Shown here piece after piece: positions 25,506 to 37,053 of a DNA stretch of 64,000 nt. Location of the stretch: positions 62,001 to 126,000 of the forward strand of contig CAWAYQ010000024.1 of the NCBI GenBank assembly GCA_963786225.1. The letters are read 5' to 3'. A model generated the notes under the pieces. The model made no database searches. It had not been told where the DNA came from and saw only the letters and a list, made by a program, of their open reading frames with translations. Position numbers and translations under genes: made by a program. This stretch comes from Flaviflagellibacter sp963786225. Its GTDB lineage: Bacteria; Pseudomonadota; Alphaproteobacteria; Rhizobiales; Methylopilaceae. Each line of letters starts with the position of its first letter. Positions within the stretch are counted from its first letter, which is position 1.

Positions 25506-26258
25506 ATGCCGCCGCGTCCGCTCGTTGCCGGAAACTGGAAGATGAACGGGGTCAGGGCCTCACTGGCCGAACTGGCAGCGATCCGCGACCGGGTGGCGGT
25601 CGGGGCGGCGGGTAACGCCGAGGTGCTGGTGTGCCCGCCGGCGACACTTGTCGGCCTTGCCGTCGAGACAGCGAAAGCTGTGGTCGCCGTGGGCGGGCAG
25701 GATTGCGCCGCGGACCCCGCCGGTCCGCATACGGGAGACATCTCCGCCGAAATGCTGGCCGATCTCGGCGCGACCTATGTGATCGTCGGGCATTCGGAAC
25801 GGCGGGCCGATCATGGCGAAACCGATTCGGTCGTCCGGAAGAAAGCCCTTGCCGCCCGGCGCGCCGGCCTTACGGCCATTCTGTGCCTTGGCGAGACCCA
25901 GGACGACCGCGTCGAGGGCCGGACTCTGGACATCGTGGGACGCCAATTCGAAATCTCCGTACCCCAGGACGGCGCGACGGCGGCCAATCTCGTCATCGCC
26001 TATGAGCCGGTCTGGGCCATCGGAACCGGCCTGACGCCGACCGTCGCCGATGTGGCGGAGGTGCACAGCTTCATCCGCGGCGCGCTGGTGAAACGGTTCG
26101 GCGCCGAGGGCAAGGGAATGCGCGTGCTCTATGGCGGCTCGGTCAAGCCGTCGAATGCCGCCGAGCTGCTGGGCATCACCGATGTCGACGGCGCGCTGGT
26201 CGGCGGTGCGAGCCTGAAGGCGGATGATTTTCTTGGCATTGCCAAGGTTTACAGCTGA
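25506..26258 (+). CDS. tpiA: Triosephosphate isomerase
   Basis: Interconverts dihydroxyacetone phosphate and glyceraldehyde 3-phosphate in glycolysis. The 250-residue TIM barrel has LVAGNWKMNG with the active lysine, VIVGHSERRADHGE with the active histidine, VIAYEPVWAIGTGLTP with the active glutamate, and the phosphate-binding VLYGGSVKPSNA. The gene is divergent from ppiD across a 146-base gap, where both promoters probably lie. The ATG is preceded by a GGGGGAT purine tract. Confidence 0.97.
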   Translation: MPPRPLVAGNWKMNGVRASLAELAAIRDRVAVGAAGNAEVLVCPPATLVGLAVETAKAVVAVGGQDCAADPAGPHTGDISAEMLADLGATYVIVGHSERRADHGETDSVVRKKALAARRAGLTAILCLGETQDDRVEGRTLDIVGRQFEISVPQDGATAANLVIAYEPVWAIGTGLTPTVADVAEVHSFIRGALVKRFGAEGKGMRVLYGGSVKPSNAAELLGITDVDGALVGGASLKADDFLGIAKVYS

Positions 26259-26352
26259 TTTCCGGTATCGGGCGGGATGCATCACGGGTGCGGGGGTGGC
26301 ATTGCCGGGCAGGCTGGTGTAATCAGCCGCGACCTCACCTATATCGGCCGCC

Positions 26353-26763
26353 ATGCATACCGTTCTCATCGTCGTTCATCTGATGATCGTGCTTTCGCTC
26401 GTCGTCACCGTCCTTCTCCAGCGTTCGGAGGGCGGTGCCCTCGGTATGGGCGGGGGTGGCGGTGGCTTCATGACGGGCCGTGGCAAGGCCAATGCCCTGA
26501 CCCAGACCACAGCCTGGCTCGCCGCGGGTTTCTTCGCCACCTCGATCATGCTGGCGATTCTGGCCGGGACGAACCGCGTCGCACCGTCGATTATCCAGCG
26601 CGCGGCGCCTCCCGGCTCGTCGGTTCCGGCACTGCCGACCGAAGGCGGCCTTCTGGATTCGCTGAAGCAACCCCAGGGCGGCGCGCCAGCACCAGCACCC
26701 GCTCCGGTTCCGTCGGCGCCCATCTCGGGCGCACCCCAGGCTCCGGTCGCACCGGCGCAGTAA
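26353..26763 (+). CDS. secG: Preprotein translocase subunit SecG
   Basis: Small inner-membrane subunit of the SecYEG channel. The 136-residue product has the SecG pattern: a first helix VLIVVHLMIVLSLVVTVLLQ, the RSEGGALGMGGGGGGFMTGRG loop containing the family GGLG-type motif, and a second helix FFATSIMLAILAG. A Pro/Ala-rich cytosolic or periplasmic tail of about 45 residues follows, as is common in alphaproteobacterial SecG. It lies between tpiA and pyrG, a conserved order. Confidence 0.93.
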   Translation: MHTVLIVVHLMIVLSLVVTVLLQRSEGGALGMGGGGGGFMTGRGKANALTQTTAWLAAGFFATSIMLAILAGTNRVAPSIIQRAAPPGSSVPALPTEGGLLDSLKQPQGGAPAPAPAPVPSAPISGAPQAPVAPAQ

Positions 26764-26835
26764 TCTGTGGACGCATGGTCCGGCCGTGCGTCTTTCATGT
26801 CGTCATTCTGAAGCGAGAGGATAGGGTGTAAGCCC

Positions 26836-28464
<1,629 letters not shown>

Positions 28465-28474
28465 GGTGCCGGCC

Positions 28475-29335
28475 ATGACCGCGCACGGAAAGATCGAACC
28501 TGCACCCCAATCGACCGTCGCGACGGGCCCGGTCATGTTCGGCAATGCGCTCCCGCTCGCCCTGATCGCCGGACCGTGCCAGCTTGAATCTCGCAATCAC
28601 GCCTTCGAAGTCGCCACTGCGCTGAAGGAAATCACCGCGCGAGTCGGCATCGGCCTCGTCTTCAAGACGAGCTTCGACAAAGCCAACCGCACCTCGGCGA
28701 ATGCGGAACGCGGCATCGGGCTCGAAGCCGCGCTGCCGATCTTCGCCGAAATCCGCGAGAAGCTCGGCCTGCCTGTACTGACGGATGTGCATGAGGCCGA
28801 CCAGTGCGCGCCGACGGCGGAAGCGGTGGATGTGCTGCAGATCCCGGCGTTTCTCTGCCGCCAGACCGATCTTCTGGTCGCCGCCGCCAAAACCGGCAAG
28901 GCCGTCAATGTGAAGAAGGGCCAGTTCCTCGCGCCCTGGGACATGAAAAACGTCGTCGCCAAGATCACCGGCGCCGGAAATCCGAACGTGCTCGTGACCG
29001 AGCGCGGCGCGAGCTTCGGCTATAACACGCTTGTCTCCGACATGCGGGCGCTGCCGAGCCTGAAAGAGACCGGCGCACCGGTGATCTTCGATGCCACCCA
29101 TTCCGTCCAGCAGCCCGGCGGGCAGGGGACGTCGTCGGGCGGCCAGCGCGAATTCGTGCCGGTCCTGGCGCGGGCGGCGGTAGCGGTCGGCGTCGCTGGT
29201 GTGTTCATCGAAACGCATCCCGATCCGGACAAGGCGCCGAGCGACGGGCCCAACATGATCCCGTTGCGCGAGATGGAAGCTCTGCTGATTGACCTGATGG
29301 CATTCGATCGTCTGGCGAAGGCAATTCGCCCGTAG
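28475..29335 (+). CDS. kdsA: 3-deoxy-8-phosphooctulonate synthase (KDO-8-P synthase)
   Basis: Condenses phosphoenolpyruvate and arabinose 5-phosphate to KDO 8-phosphate for the lipopolysaccharide core. Motifs are LIAGPCQLES, VFKTSFDKANRTS, PVLTDVHEADQC, QIPAFLCRQTDLL, NVKKGQFLAPWDM, TERGASFGYNTLV and FDATHSVQQPGGQG, followed by FIETHPDP. ATG 28475 is used; a longer frame from 28418 would overlap pyrG and has no family sequence. The CDS implies an LPS-bearing outer membrane. Confidence 0.96.
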   Translation: MTAHGKIEPAPQSTVATGPVMFGNALPLALIAGPCQLESRNHAFEVATALKEITARVGIGLVFKTSFDKANRTSANAERGIGLEAALPIFAEIREKLGLPVLTDVHEADQCAPTAEAVDVLQIPAFLCRQTDLLVAAAKTGKAVNVKKGQFLAPWDMKNVVAKITGAGNPNVLVTERGASFGYNTLVSDMRALPSLKETGAPVIFDATHSVQQPGGQGTSSGGQREFVPVLARAAVAVGVAGVFIETHPDPDKAPSDGPNMIPLREMEALLIDLMAFDRLAKAIRP

Positions 29336-29353
29336 ACAAAGGGAAGCCGCGGC

Positions 29354-29458
29354 ATGGGCTTTCGATACAAATGGCACGTCGTGCTTGTCGTGGCCGTCGT
29401 GCTGATCTTCGTCTTCGGCCAGGAACTGGTCGACTTCTTTACGGCTATCACGAGCTAG
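29354..29458 (+). CDS. 34-residue single-span membrane protein between kdsA and eno
   Basis: A very short frame starting at ATG 29354, 18 bases after the kdsA stop and ending in TAG. It encodes MGFRYKWHVVLVVAVVLIFV, then FGQELVDFFTAITS: a basic N-terminus, one strong hydrophobic helix (about residues 8-22) and a short amphipathic tail. That is the layout of an inner-membrane microprotein with the C-terminus outside. It lies in the same direction between two metabolic genes. No family is known to me; evidence is its composition and close spacing. Confidence 0.6.
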   Translation: MGFRYKWHVVLVVAVVLIFVFGQELVDFFTAITS

Positions 29459-29645
29459 GCGACGGCCGTCTCCTCGGTGGAGACCCCAATTTGGATCGTC
29501 CTTATGGAATTCAGGTTCAACTGGCCGATGCCGAGCCCGCCCCCGGACGAGTCATGCTCCGGTCATGGTTGGCAAGGACCTTGCGTCTGCATCCTCATCG
29601 CGTAAGAAACGCGCCATCTTCCTGAACATCTCCCGGAGCCTCCTT

Positions 29646-30929
<1,284 letters not shown>

Positions 30930-30937
30930 TCCTTTTC

Positions 30938-31138
30938 CCCCTCTCCTGCGAAGCGGGAGAGGGGCGGGCACGCGACCGGGGTGAGAGCAAGCACGATGCT
31001 CGTTACCGCCCGGTTTGTAACTTCCTCACGGCCTCCCGGCCGTGAGTCGTCATCACCCTCCTGAACTCGGGTGTTCCCGAGTTCAGCTTTTGGATTGCCA
31101 AGTCGGGTAAACCCGACCTGGCTCGGGAAAGGGGGAGT
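30938..31138. repeat. Palindromic repeat block after eno
   Basis: Four hairpins fill the gap after eno. They are a 12-base arm CCCCTCTCC.GC/GCGGGAGAGGGG at 30938-30964 (one wobble), CTCACGGCC/GGCCGTGAG at 31025-31046, CTGAACTCGGG/CCCGAGTTCAG at 31061-31086, and the AAGTCGGGT/ACCCGACCT unit at 31099-31118. GCGACCGGGGTGAG near 30972 also matches the trpC-trpD block. The last unit and its flanks closely match 13888-13928. The first hairpin, eight bases past the eno stop, could end or protect that transcript. No gene is seen here. Confidence 0.85.
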
Positions 31139-31223
31139 CGAGCACGCCTTTTTTGTTGCACTGCATGCCGTTGGTGACGGAACATCGAGTCGTTCCACGA
31201 TTTCTCGTGCGGCCCGGAGCGCG

Positions 31224-33035
31224 ATGCAGAGCATCACGATCATCAATTGGATTCTGCTCGCAGGGGCGGCGCTTGTCGTTGTCGGCATCCTGTCGAGCCT
31301 TGTCGCACGCCGTTTCGGCGCGCCCTTGCTCCTCGTCTTCCTCGGCATCGGCATGCTGCTTGGCGAGGACGGGCCGGGCGGTATAGCGTTCAACGACTAT
31401 GCGCTGACCTATCTCATCGGTTCGTTCGCACTGGCGATCATCCTGTTCGACGGCGGTCTGCGCACGCGCATCTCGGCTTTTGAGGGCGTGCTGGCACCGA
31501 GCGTGGTTCTCTCCAGCGCCGGCGTTCTGATCACCGCACTTTTGGTCGCCCTTTTCGCGGCGCCGCTGCTCGGCATTTCGTTTCCCGAAGGTCTCCTGAT
31601 CGGTTCCATGATCGCGGCGACCGACGCGGCGGCCGTGTTCTTCCTGCTTCGTGCAGGCGGTCTTCATCTCCACCGGCGCGTCGGCGCGACGCTCGAGGTC
31701 GAGTCCGGCACCAACGATCCGACAGCCGTGCTTCTGACGATCGTGCTTGTGCAGTATCTCGCCGAGGCCGGGAGCAATCCCGGTCTCTATCTGATCGTTA
31801 CCCTGCTCAAGCACGGTGTACTGGGCGCGCTGATCGGCGTGGGAGGCGGCTATGCCGTGGTTTCGCTGCTGAACCGTGTCGAACTGCCGGCCGGTCTGCA
31901 TCCGCTGTTTGCGGTTTCGTGCGCGGTCACGATCTTCGCGCTGGCGCAGGTGATGGACGGTTCAGGATTTCTCGCCGTCTATCTCGCCGGTCTCGTCGTC
32001 GGCAACCGCCGCGTCCGAGCCTTTGCGTCGATCACGGCGTTCCACGACGCTGCGACCTGGCTCGTGCAAATCCTGATGTTCGTGGTGCTCGGTCTTCTGG
32101 TGACGCCGTCGGCTCTCGTTCAGGTCATCGTACCAGGACTTCTCGTCTCGCTGTTTCTGATGCTGCTCGCGCGGCCGGTCGCAGTGTTTCTCTCGCTGGC
32201 GCCGTTTCACTTCTCGTTCAACGAGCGTCTCTTCGTGTCCTGGGTGGGCCTTCGCGGCGCGGTCTCGATTTTCCTTGCCGCGATCCCGACTTTGGCCGGC
32301 TTGCCGCACGGCGATCTCTTTTTCAACATCGCCTTCATCGTCGTCGTCGTTTCGCTGATCGTGCAGGGGTGGACGCTGACCCCGCTTGCGCGCCGCCTGG
32401 GCCTCGCGCTGCCGCGGACGCGTCCGGACATCAGCCGCGTCGAAATCGATCTGCCCGGCCAGCAGGAACACGAAATGGTCGGCTACTACATCGAGGAGGG
32501 CAGCGCGGTGCTCCAACCGGGCGCCTCGCCGCGCTGGGCCCGGCCGGTCTTCGTCGTGCGTGACGACAGGATTCTCGAACCCGCAATCGCGAAAGGACTG
32601 AAGCCCGGCGATTACGGCTATTTCCTCGCACCGCCGGAACGCGTGCGTGAACTCGATCGCCTTTTCGCCGTCGAATCCGACACCGGCGAGCACGCCAACT
32701 TTCCCCTGCGCGCCGGCGTCCAGCTCGGCGTGCTGAGCGATCTTTACGGTCTCGATGTCGATGCCGAACTCCGCGACCGTACGGTCGCCGAACATTTCGA
32801 CACCGAGATGGATGACGACCCGGCGCCCGGCGACAAGCTCTCGCTCGGCCCGGCAATGCTTGTCGTGCGCGTGGTGCAGGACGCCCGGGTGATCGAAGCC
32901 GAACTCGAACTCGCCTATGGGGAATCGAACGGCGAGGGCGAACCGGCCGCGGGACCGGACCGCTTCGACCGTGCGCTGCGAAAGGCACGCACGGCGCTGC
33001 GGGTGTTTGAAGCCCGGTTTTTTAACCGGGGGTAA
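31224..33035 (+). CDS. Cell-volume regulation K+/H+ antiporter, CvrA/NhaP2 type
   Basis: CPA1/CPA2-type monovalent cation/proton antiporter of 603 residues. The first 400 form about 12-13 membrane helices with ILFDGGLRTRISAF, the ion-binding region IAATDAAAVFFLLRAGG, ESGTNDPTAVLLTIVL and FVSWVGLRGAVSIFLA. A cytosolic tail follows: a TrkA-C (RCK-C) domain with YYIEEGSAVLQPGASPRWARPVFVVRD, then a CorC/HlyC-like segment LSDLYGLDVDAELRDRTVAEHF. This is the arrangement of CvrA/NhaP2, usually a potassium/proton exporter. ATG 31224 is chosen over upstream frame codons inside the repeat block. The end carries a CCCGGTT/AACCGGG hairpin without a T run. Confidence 0.88.
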   Translation: MQSITIINWILLAGAALVVVGILSSLVARRFGAPLLLVFLGIGMLLGEDGPGGIAFNDYALTYLIGSFALAIILFDGGLRTRISAFEGVLAPSVVLSSAGVLITALLVALFAAPLLGISFPEGLLIGSMIAATDAAAVFFLLRAGGLHLHRRVGATLEVESGTNDPTAVLLTIVLVQYLAEAGSNPGLYLIVTLLKHGVLGALIGVGGGYAVVSLLNRVELPAGLHPLFAVSCAVTIFALAQVMDGSGFLAVYLAGLVVGNRRVRAFASITAFHDAATWLVQILMFVVLGLLVTPSALVQVIVPGLLVSLFLMLLARPVAVFLSLAPFHFSFNERLFVSWVGLRGAVSIFLAAIPTLAGLPHGDLFFNIAFIVVVVSLIVQGWTLTPLARRLGLALPRTRPDISRVEIDLPGQQEHEMVGYYIEEGSAVLQPGASPRWARPVFVVRDDRILEPAIAKGLKPGDYGYFLAPPERVRELDRLFAVESDTGEHANFPLRAGVQLGVLSDLYGLDVDAELRDRTVAEHFDTEMDDDPAPGDKLSLGPAMLVVRVVQDARVIEAELELAYGESNGEGEPAAGPDRFDRALRKARTALRVFEARFFNRG

Positions 33036-33060
33036 ACCAGTTCGGGGCGAGCGTCCGGGC

Positions 33061-33375
33061 ATGATCAGAAACACCCGAATCCGCGGCGTCTTGATCCAGC
33101 TCAGCCTCTGGACGCTGATTGCCGCGCTGATCGGCTATTTCGGCTATCACGGCATTCATGGGGAACGCGGACTCCGAGCCCACCGCAACTTCGACGCCGA
33201 GATCGCGGTGCTGACGGCCCAACTGTCCGAGCTGGAAGCCGACCGGAAGAAGTTGCAGGCCCGGGTGGCCCGGTTCGAGCCGTCTTCAGTCGATCGCGAC
33301 CTTCTGGATGAAGAGGCGAGGCGTAATCTTGGCTGGCTCCATCCAAACGACCGCATTGTCGTCCCGCGGGAATGA
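33061..33375 (+). CDS. FtsB/DivIC-like septum formation protein
   Basis: A 104-residue single-span inner-membrane protein of the FtsB/DivIC family that acts in the divisome. An N-terminal helix (about residues 9-28, GVLIQLSLWTLIAALIGYF) is followed by a coiled coil (NFDAEIAVLTAQLSELEADRKKLQARV) and the ending SVDRDLLDEEARRNLGWLHPNDRIVV. ATG 33061 gives a short cytosolic N-terminus; the longer frame from 32917 lies inside the antiporter gene. In many alphaproteobacteria this gene lies between enolase and the pyruvate dehydrogenase genes, as here. Confidence 0.88.
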   Translation: MIRNTRIRGVLIQLSLWTLIAALIGYFGYHGIHGERGLRAHRNFDAEIAVLTAQLSELEADRKKLQARVARFEPSSVDRDLLDEEARRNLGWLHPNDRIVVPRE

Positions 33376-33618
33376 TTTCCACGGGAATTGAGACAAAAAG
33401 TGATCGATTGAGCGATGCAACCTCGAGCGATGCTCCTAGAGGCAATCGGCTTTAAGTAGCGGACCTTACATGGTTAAACGGACCTGTTCCGTGAAGCTCG
33501 TCAGATTTTCGCCTTACTTTCGTCTTGCTTCAATCCAGTTTCCCATGGCACCTAAAAGCCGCTGTCAACCGTAATTGGCGGCACTGCACAGCTGAGTGCG
33601 TATTTCCTAGGGGGGAAA

Positions 33619-34768
33619 ATGCGGCATTTCTTTATCGGCACGATCGCGCTTCTGAGCGCTATCTTGACGCAACCCGTGTTCGCACAGGTTAAACAGGACC
33701 CGTCGGAAACTCCCGCGGAAGCCAGTCTCAAGGAAAAGAAGAACGCGTGGACGCTCGGTATATCCGGCGGCATGCTCGACACGACCAATATGCGGTTCGC
33801 CGACGAGATGGGCAAAGTGCTCAACGACGGCGACGAGCTCCGCATCCTGCCGATCATCGGCTTCGGCGCGACATCCAATCTCGAAGACCTGCTGTATTTA
33901 CGTGGCGTCGATGCCGCGTTCACGCAGTCCGACGTTTTCGAATACTTCGCCAAGGAAAAGGGTATCGGCAATCTTGCCAACCGCGTGGAATACGTCGCGC
34001 GCTTCCCGATGGCGGAACTCCATTTCATCGCGCCTACCAAGTACAAGACGCTGGAAGAGCTCCGCGGCAAACGCGTGAGCTTCGGGCCTCAGGGTACGGC
34101 GGCGAGCCTTACGGCAAACATCGTTCTGGAACGCCTCGGCATTCAGGTCGAGCAGGTCTACCAGGACCACCGTACGGGCATGGCCGATCTGAAATCGGGC
34201 AAGCTCGATGCGCTGATCCGCTGCGCCGGCAAGCCGCTCGGTTTTGTGAGGGACATTCCTGCGGAATCCGGGCTTCACCTGATCCCGGTTCCGTTCACTG
34301 AAAAGCTCGCGGACTATTACACGTTGAGCGAACTCACCTCGGAACATTATCCGAACATGATCCCGGCGGGACAGACGGTCGATACGATCGGCGTACCGAC
34401 AGTGCTCGCGGTCTACAACTGGCCGAAGAACACCTATCGCTACAAGCGCGTGGAGCGTTTCGTCGCAGCGGATGTTCCAGAACTGGGACAAGTTCCACGA
34501 CCCCGCATTCCATCCGAGCTGGAAGGACGTCAACCTCGCCGCCACCGTTCCGGGCTGGCAGCGGTTCGACGTTGCCGAACGCATGCTGAAGCAGACGTCC
34601 TTGCAGAGCGACAGGAAGCAGGCGCTCGGCGCGGATTTCCAGAAATTCCTGGATAATTCGGGCGGCGCGGTCGCGCCCAAGACCCAGGCGGAGAGGGATG
34701 CGCTGTTCCGCGATTTCATGGCCTGGCACGCGCAGCAGAGTAAGAAAGTTCAATCGCGATCCAACTGA
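33619..34768 (+). pseudogene. TAXI-family TRAP solute-binding protein gene broken by a +1 frameshift
   Basis: Periplasmic binding protein of the TAXI branch of TRAP transporters. Signal peptide MRHFFIGTIALLSAILTQPV precedes FAQ. The TAXI core reads GISGGMLDTTNMRFADEMGKVL, LYLRGVDAAFTQSDVF and RGKRVSFGPQGTAAS. The frame is lost after FVAA at 34470: one base near 34471 is extra, and deleting it gives FVAAMFQNWDKFHDPAFHP and VNLAATVPGWQRF, the normal C-terminus, ending at 34768 (about 382 residues). Without that edit the product ends at 34656 with about 60 unrelated residues. No TRAP membrane genes are nearby. It is a real break in this sequence; whether biological or a base-calling error is open. 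Confidence 0.85.
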
Positions 34769-34837
34769 CGGATCGGGTAACGTCAATACAGTGGGCACCA
34801 CACCTGGTGCTGGGCTTTGGGGGCCCTTGGGGGGGAA

Positions 34838-35737
34838 ATGAGTAATCCCTTTAGAAATTCGCCGCCGGAAGAAGTTCTTCCTTATGCGCCGAACTGGGCG
34901 CGTCAACCGGGCCAGCGCCCGGTGCAGCCGCCCGTTGCCTACGACGCGTTTTCCGATGAGGAAAATCCCAGCTATCGCGAGATGGCGCAGATGTTTTCGC
35001 CGCAGTTGGAGCGGCCGAGGGCCAAGCGCGCCAATCCCACGGCAAAGATGCTGGTGCGTTTCGGCGCCGTGCTCGGTGTTGCCGGAGCCGCGATTGCGCT
35101 GTTCGTCGGCTATGTCGCGACGCAGCCGGGAGCCAAGGACGTCAGCGCCAACCACAATGAGCAGCGGTTCAAAGGCGTGAACACGGCTGTTGCCGCCGTT
35201 CAGGCGGCCTTCACGCCGTCCCCGTCGAACGAGCCTCCGGCTGCACCGGTCGTCGAAACCCCTCGCGCACCTGAAAAGGTTCCGGAGCCGGCCTCCGTGA
35301 CGGTCGCCGCCGCGGTTTCAACAGATCGAAGCGCCGCGGCGCCTGCGCCAGCACCCGCGCCCGCGCCCGAAACGGCGGCGCCGATCGCTGCGGGACCAAA
35401 AGTGGCGGCGCTCACCCCGGAAGCTCCCGCTCCGGTGGCGCCGCCCGTTCCGCAACTCACGGCCGGTGAGCTCGCGACCCTGATGGCGCGAGGCCGACGC
35501 TTTATCGAAAGCGGTGACTTTTCGTCAGCCCGTCCGGTTTACCGCCGGGCGGCGGAAGCGGGCTATGCGGAAGCGGCGATCGCACTCGGCGAGACCTACG
35601 ATCCTCAGACCTTGGCCGAGCGCGGCGCTGTCGGCATGAGCGCAAATGTCGAGCAGGCACGGCATTGGTATGAACGTGCGCGCGATATGGGGTCGCTCGA
35701 AGCACCGACCCGTCTGGAGCGGTTGCCGCGCCGGTGA
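34838..35737 (+). CDS. Sel1-repeat protein with one membrane segment and Pro/Ala linker
   Basis: A 299-residue product. About the first 65 residues are polar and Pro-rich. One membrane helix follows at about 70-92 (MLVRFGAVLGVAGAAIALFVGY), then a long Pro/Ala/Thr/Val linker (about 120-220), and a C-terminal Sel1/TPR-like region (GRRFIESGDFSSARPVYRRAAEAGYAEAAIALGETYDP ... VEQARHWYERARDMGS). ATG 34838 follows a GGGGGGGAA purine tract; a TTG 21 bases upstream is less likely. Such proteins act as scaffolds or sensors in the envelope; no specific role is seen. Confidence 0.8.
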   Translation: MSNPFRNSPPEEVLPYAPNWARQPGQRPVQPPVAYDAFSDEENPSYREMAQMFSPQLERPRAKRANPTAKMLVRFGAVLGVAGAAIALFVGYVATQPGAKDVSANHNEQRFKGVNTAVAAVQAAFTPSPSNEPPAAPVVETPRAPEKVPEPASVTVAAAVSTDRSAAAPAPAPAPAPETAAPIAAGPKVAALTPEAPAPVAPPVPQLTAGELATLMARGRRFIESGDFSSARPVYRRAAEAGYAEAAIALGETYDPQTLAERGAVGMSANVEQARHWYERARDMGSLEAPTRLERLPRR

Positions 35738-35740
35738 ATT

Positions 35741-35804
35741 TCCGGCGTCGCGCCAGGGGGCGGTGGGCAGTTTCGCGTCCCGCCAGAAGCAGCGCGACGC
35801 CGGA
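35741..35804. repeat. Long inverted repeat after the Sel1 gene
   Basis: A perfect 13-base arm TCCGGCGTCGCGC (35741-35753) pairs with GCGCGACGCCGGA (35792-35804) across 38 bases; the loop has a further GGCGG/CCGCC pairing. It starts three bases after the Sel1 stop. There is no T tract, so an intrinsic terminator is unlikely, but the structure may protect the 3' end or slow transcription before pdhA. The rest of the 253-base gap to pdhA holds no gene and should contain the pdh promoter, which I cannot place with confidence. Confidence 0.7.
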
Positions 35805-35990
35805 CTGCCATGCTTTTGACGCATAGCAGTCGCGATCTCCATTTCTTCTAAAGCATTGATTTTCTTGGGCTGACGCGGTTTCGGGTTAACCGGCCATTCG
35901 CTCGCTTTTGCTACATCGTTGGGCTAACGTTGCTCAAAATAGAAGCGGTCGAAACGGCCTGAAAGCCCACGCAACAGGGAGCCTCTCCGC

Positions 35991-37022
35991 ATGGCAGCAA
36001 GCGCCGCCAAGGCCAAATCCGCTAAACCTGCGCCCGAAACCGGGATTTCGAACTCCTTTTCGGAATTCTCGAAGGACGAGGATATCGCGGCGTTCCGCGA
36101 CATGCTTGCCATTCGCCGGTTCGAGGAAAAGGCCGGCCAGCTCTACGGCATGGGCCTGATCGGTGGTTTCTGCCATCTCTATATCGGCCAGGAAGCCGTC
36201 GTCGTCGGGATGAAGATGGCCCAGACGGAGGGCGATCAGGTCGTCACCAGCTATCGCGATCACGGCCACATGCTGGCGACCGGCATGGACCCCAACGGCG
36301 TCATGGCCGAGCTGACGGGCCGCAGCGGCGGTTATTCGCGCGGCAAGGGCGGCTCCATGCACATGTTCAGCCGCGAGAAGAACTTCTTCGGCGGTCACGG
36401 CATCGTCGGCGCGCAGGTCTCGATCGGAACCGGTCTGGCCTTCGCCAACAAATACCGCGAGAACGGCAAGGTCGCGGTCACCTATTTCGGCGACGGCGCG
36501 GCCAATCAGGGCCAGGTCTATGAGAGCTTCAACATGGCGAAGCTCTGGAAGCTGCCGGTGATCTACGTCGTCGAGAACAACCGCTACGGCATGGGCACGT
36601 CCTATACGCGCGCCTCGTCGACGACCGATTTCTCGCAGCGCGGCCGCTCGTTCGACATTCCCGGCGAGCAGGTCGACGGCATGGACGTCCGCGCCGTGCG
36701 CGCGGCCGGCCAGCGCGCCGTCGAGCATGCGCGCTCGGGCGAAGGCCCCTACATCCTCGAAATGCAGACCTACCGCTATCGCGGCCATTCCATGTCGGAC
36801 CCGGCGAAGTACCGGTCCAAGGAAGAGGTCCAGAAAATGCGGGATGAGCACGATCCGATCGAGCAGGTCCGCAAGCGCGTGCTTGAAAAGAAGTGGGCAA
36901 GCGAGGACGATCTGAACAAGATCGACAAGGACATCAAGGCCGTGGTCAACGCCGCGGCCGATTTCGCGAGCCACGATTCCGAGCCCGATCCGTCGGAGCT
37001 CTGGACCGACATTCTCGTCTGA
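35991..37022 (+). CDS. pdhA: Pyruvate dehydrogenase E1 component, alpha subunit
   Basis: Thiamine-diphosphate-dependent decarboxylase subunit of the pyruvate dehydrogenase complex (alpha2beta2 type). The 343-residue product has RRFEEKAGQLYGMGLIGGFCHLYIGQEA, YRDHGHMLATG, GRSGGYSRGKGGSMHMFS, GGHGIVGAQVSIGTG, the thiamine diphosphate motif GDGAANQGQVYESFNMAKLWKLP...NN, and the phosphorylation-loop region RYRGHSMSDPAKYR. It opens pdhA-pdhB-DUF5076-pdhC-lpdA. Confidence 0.97.
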   Translation: MAASAAKAKSAKPAPETGISNSFSEFSKDEDIAAFRDMLAIRRFEEKAGQLYGMGLIGGFCHLYIGQEAVVVGMKMAQTEGDQVVTSYRDHGHMLATGMDPNGVMAELTGRSGGYSRGKGGSMHMFSREKNFFGGHGIVGAQVSIGTGLAFANKYRENGKVAVTYFGDGAANQGQVYESFNMAKLWKLPVIYVVENNRYGMGTSYTRASSTTDFSQRGRSFDIPGEQVDGMDVRAVRAAGQRAVEHARSGEGPYILEMQTYRYRGHSMSDPAKYRSKEEVQKMRDEHDPIEQVRKRVLEKKWASEDDLNKIDKDIKAVVNAAADFASHDSEPDPSELWTDILV

Positions 37023-37053
37023 TCCGACCTACCCGAACAGAAAAGCAGCCCGC

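Noticed and set aside
33004..33032. Intrinsic terminator at the end of the antiporter gene
   Set aside because: CCCGGTT/AACCGGG forms a hairpin, but no T run follows and the FtsB-like gene starts 25 bases later in the same direction.
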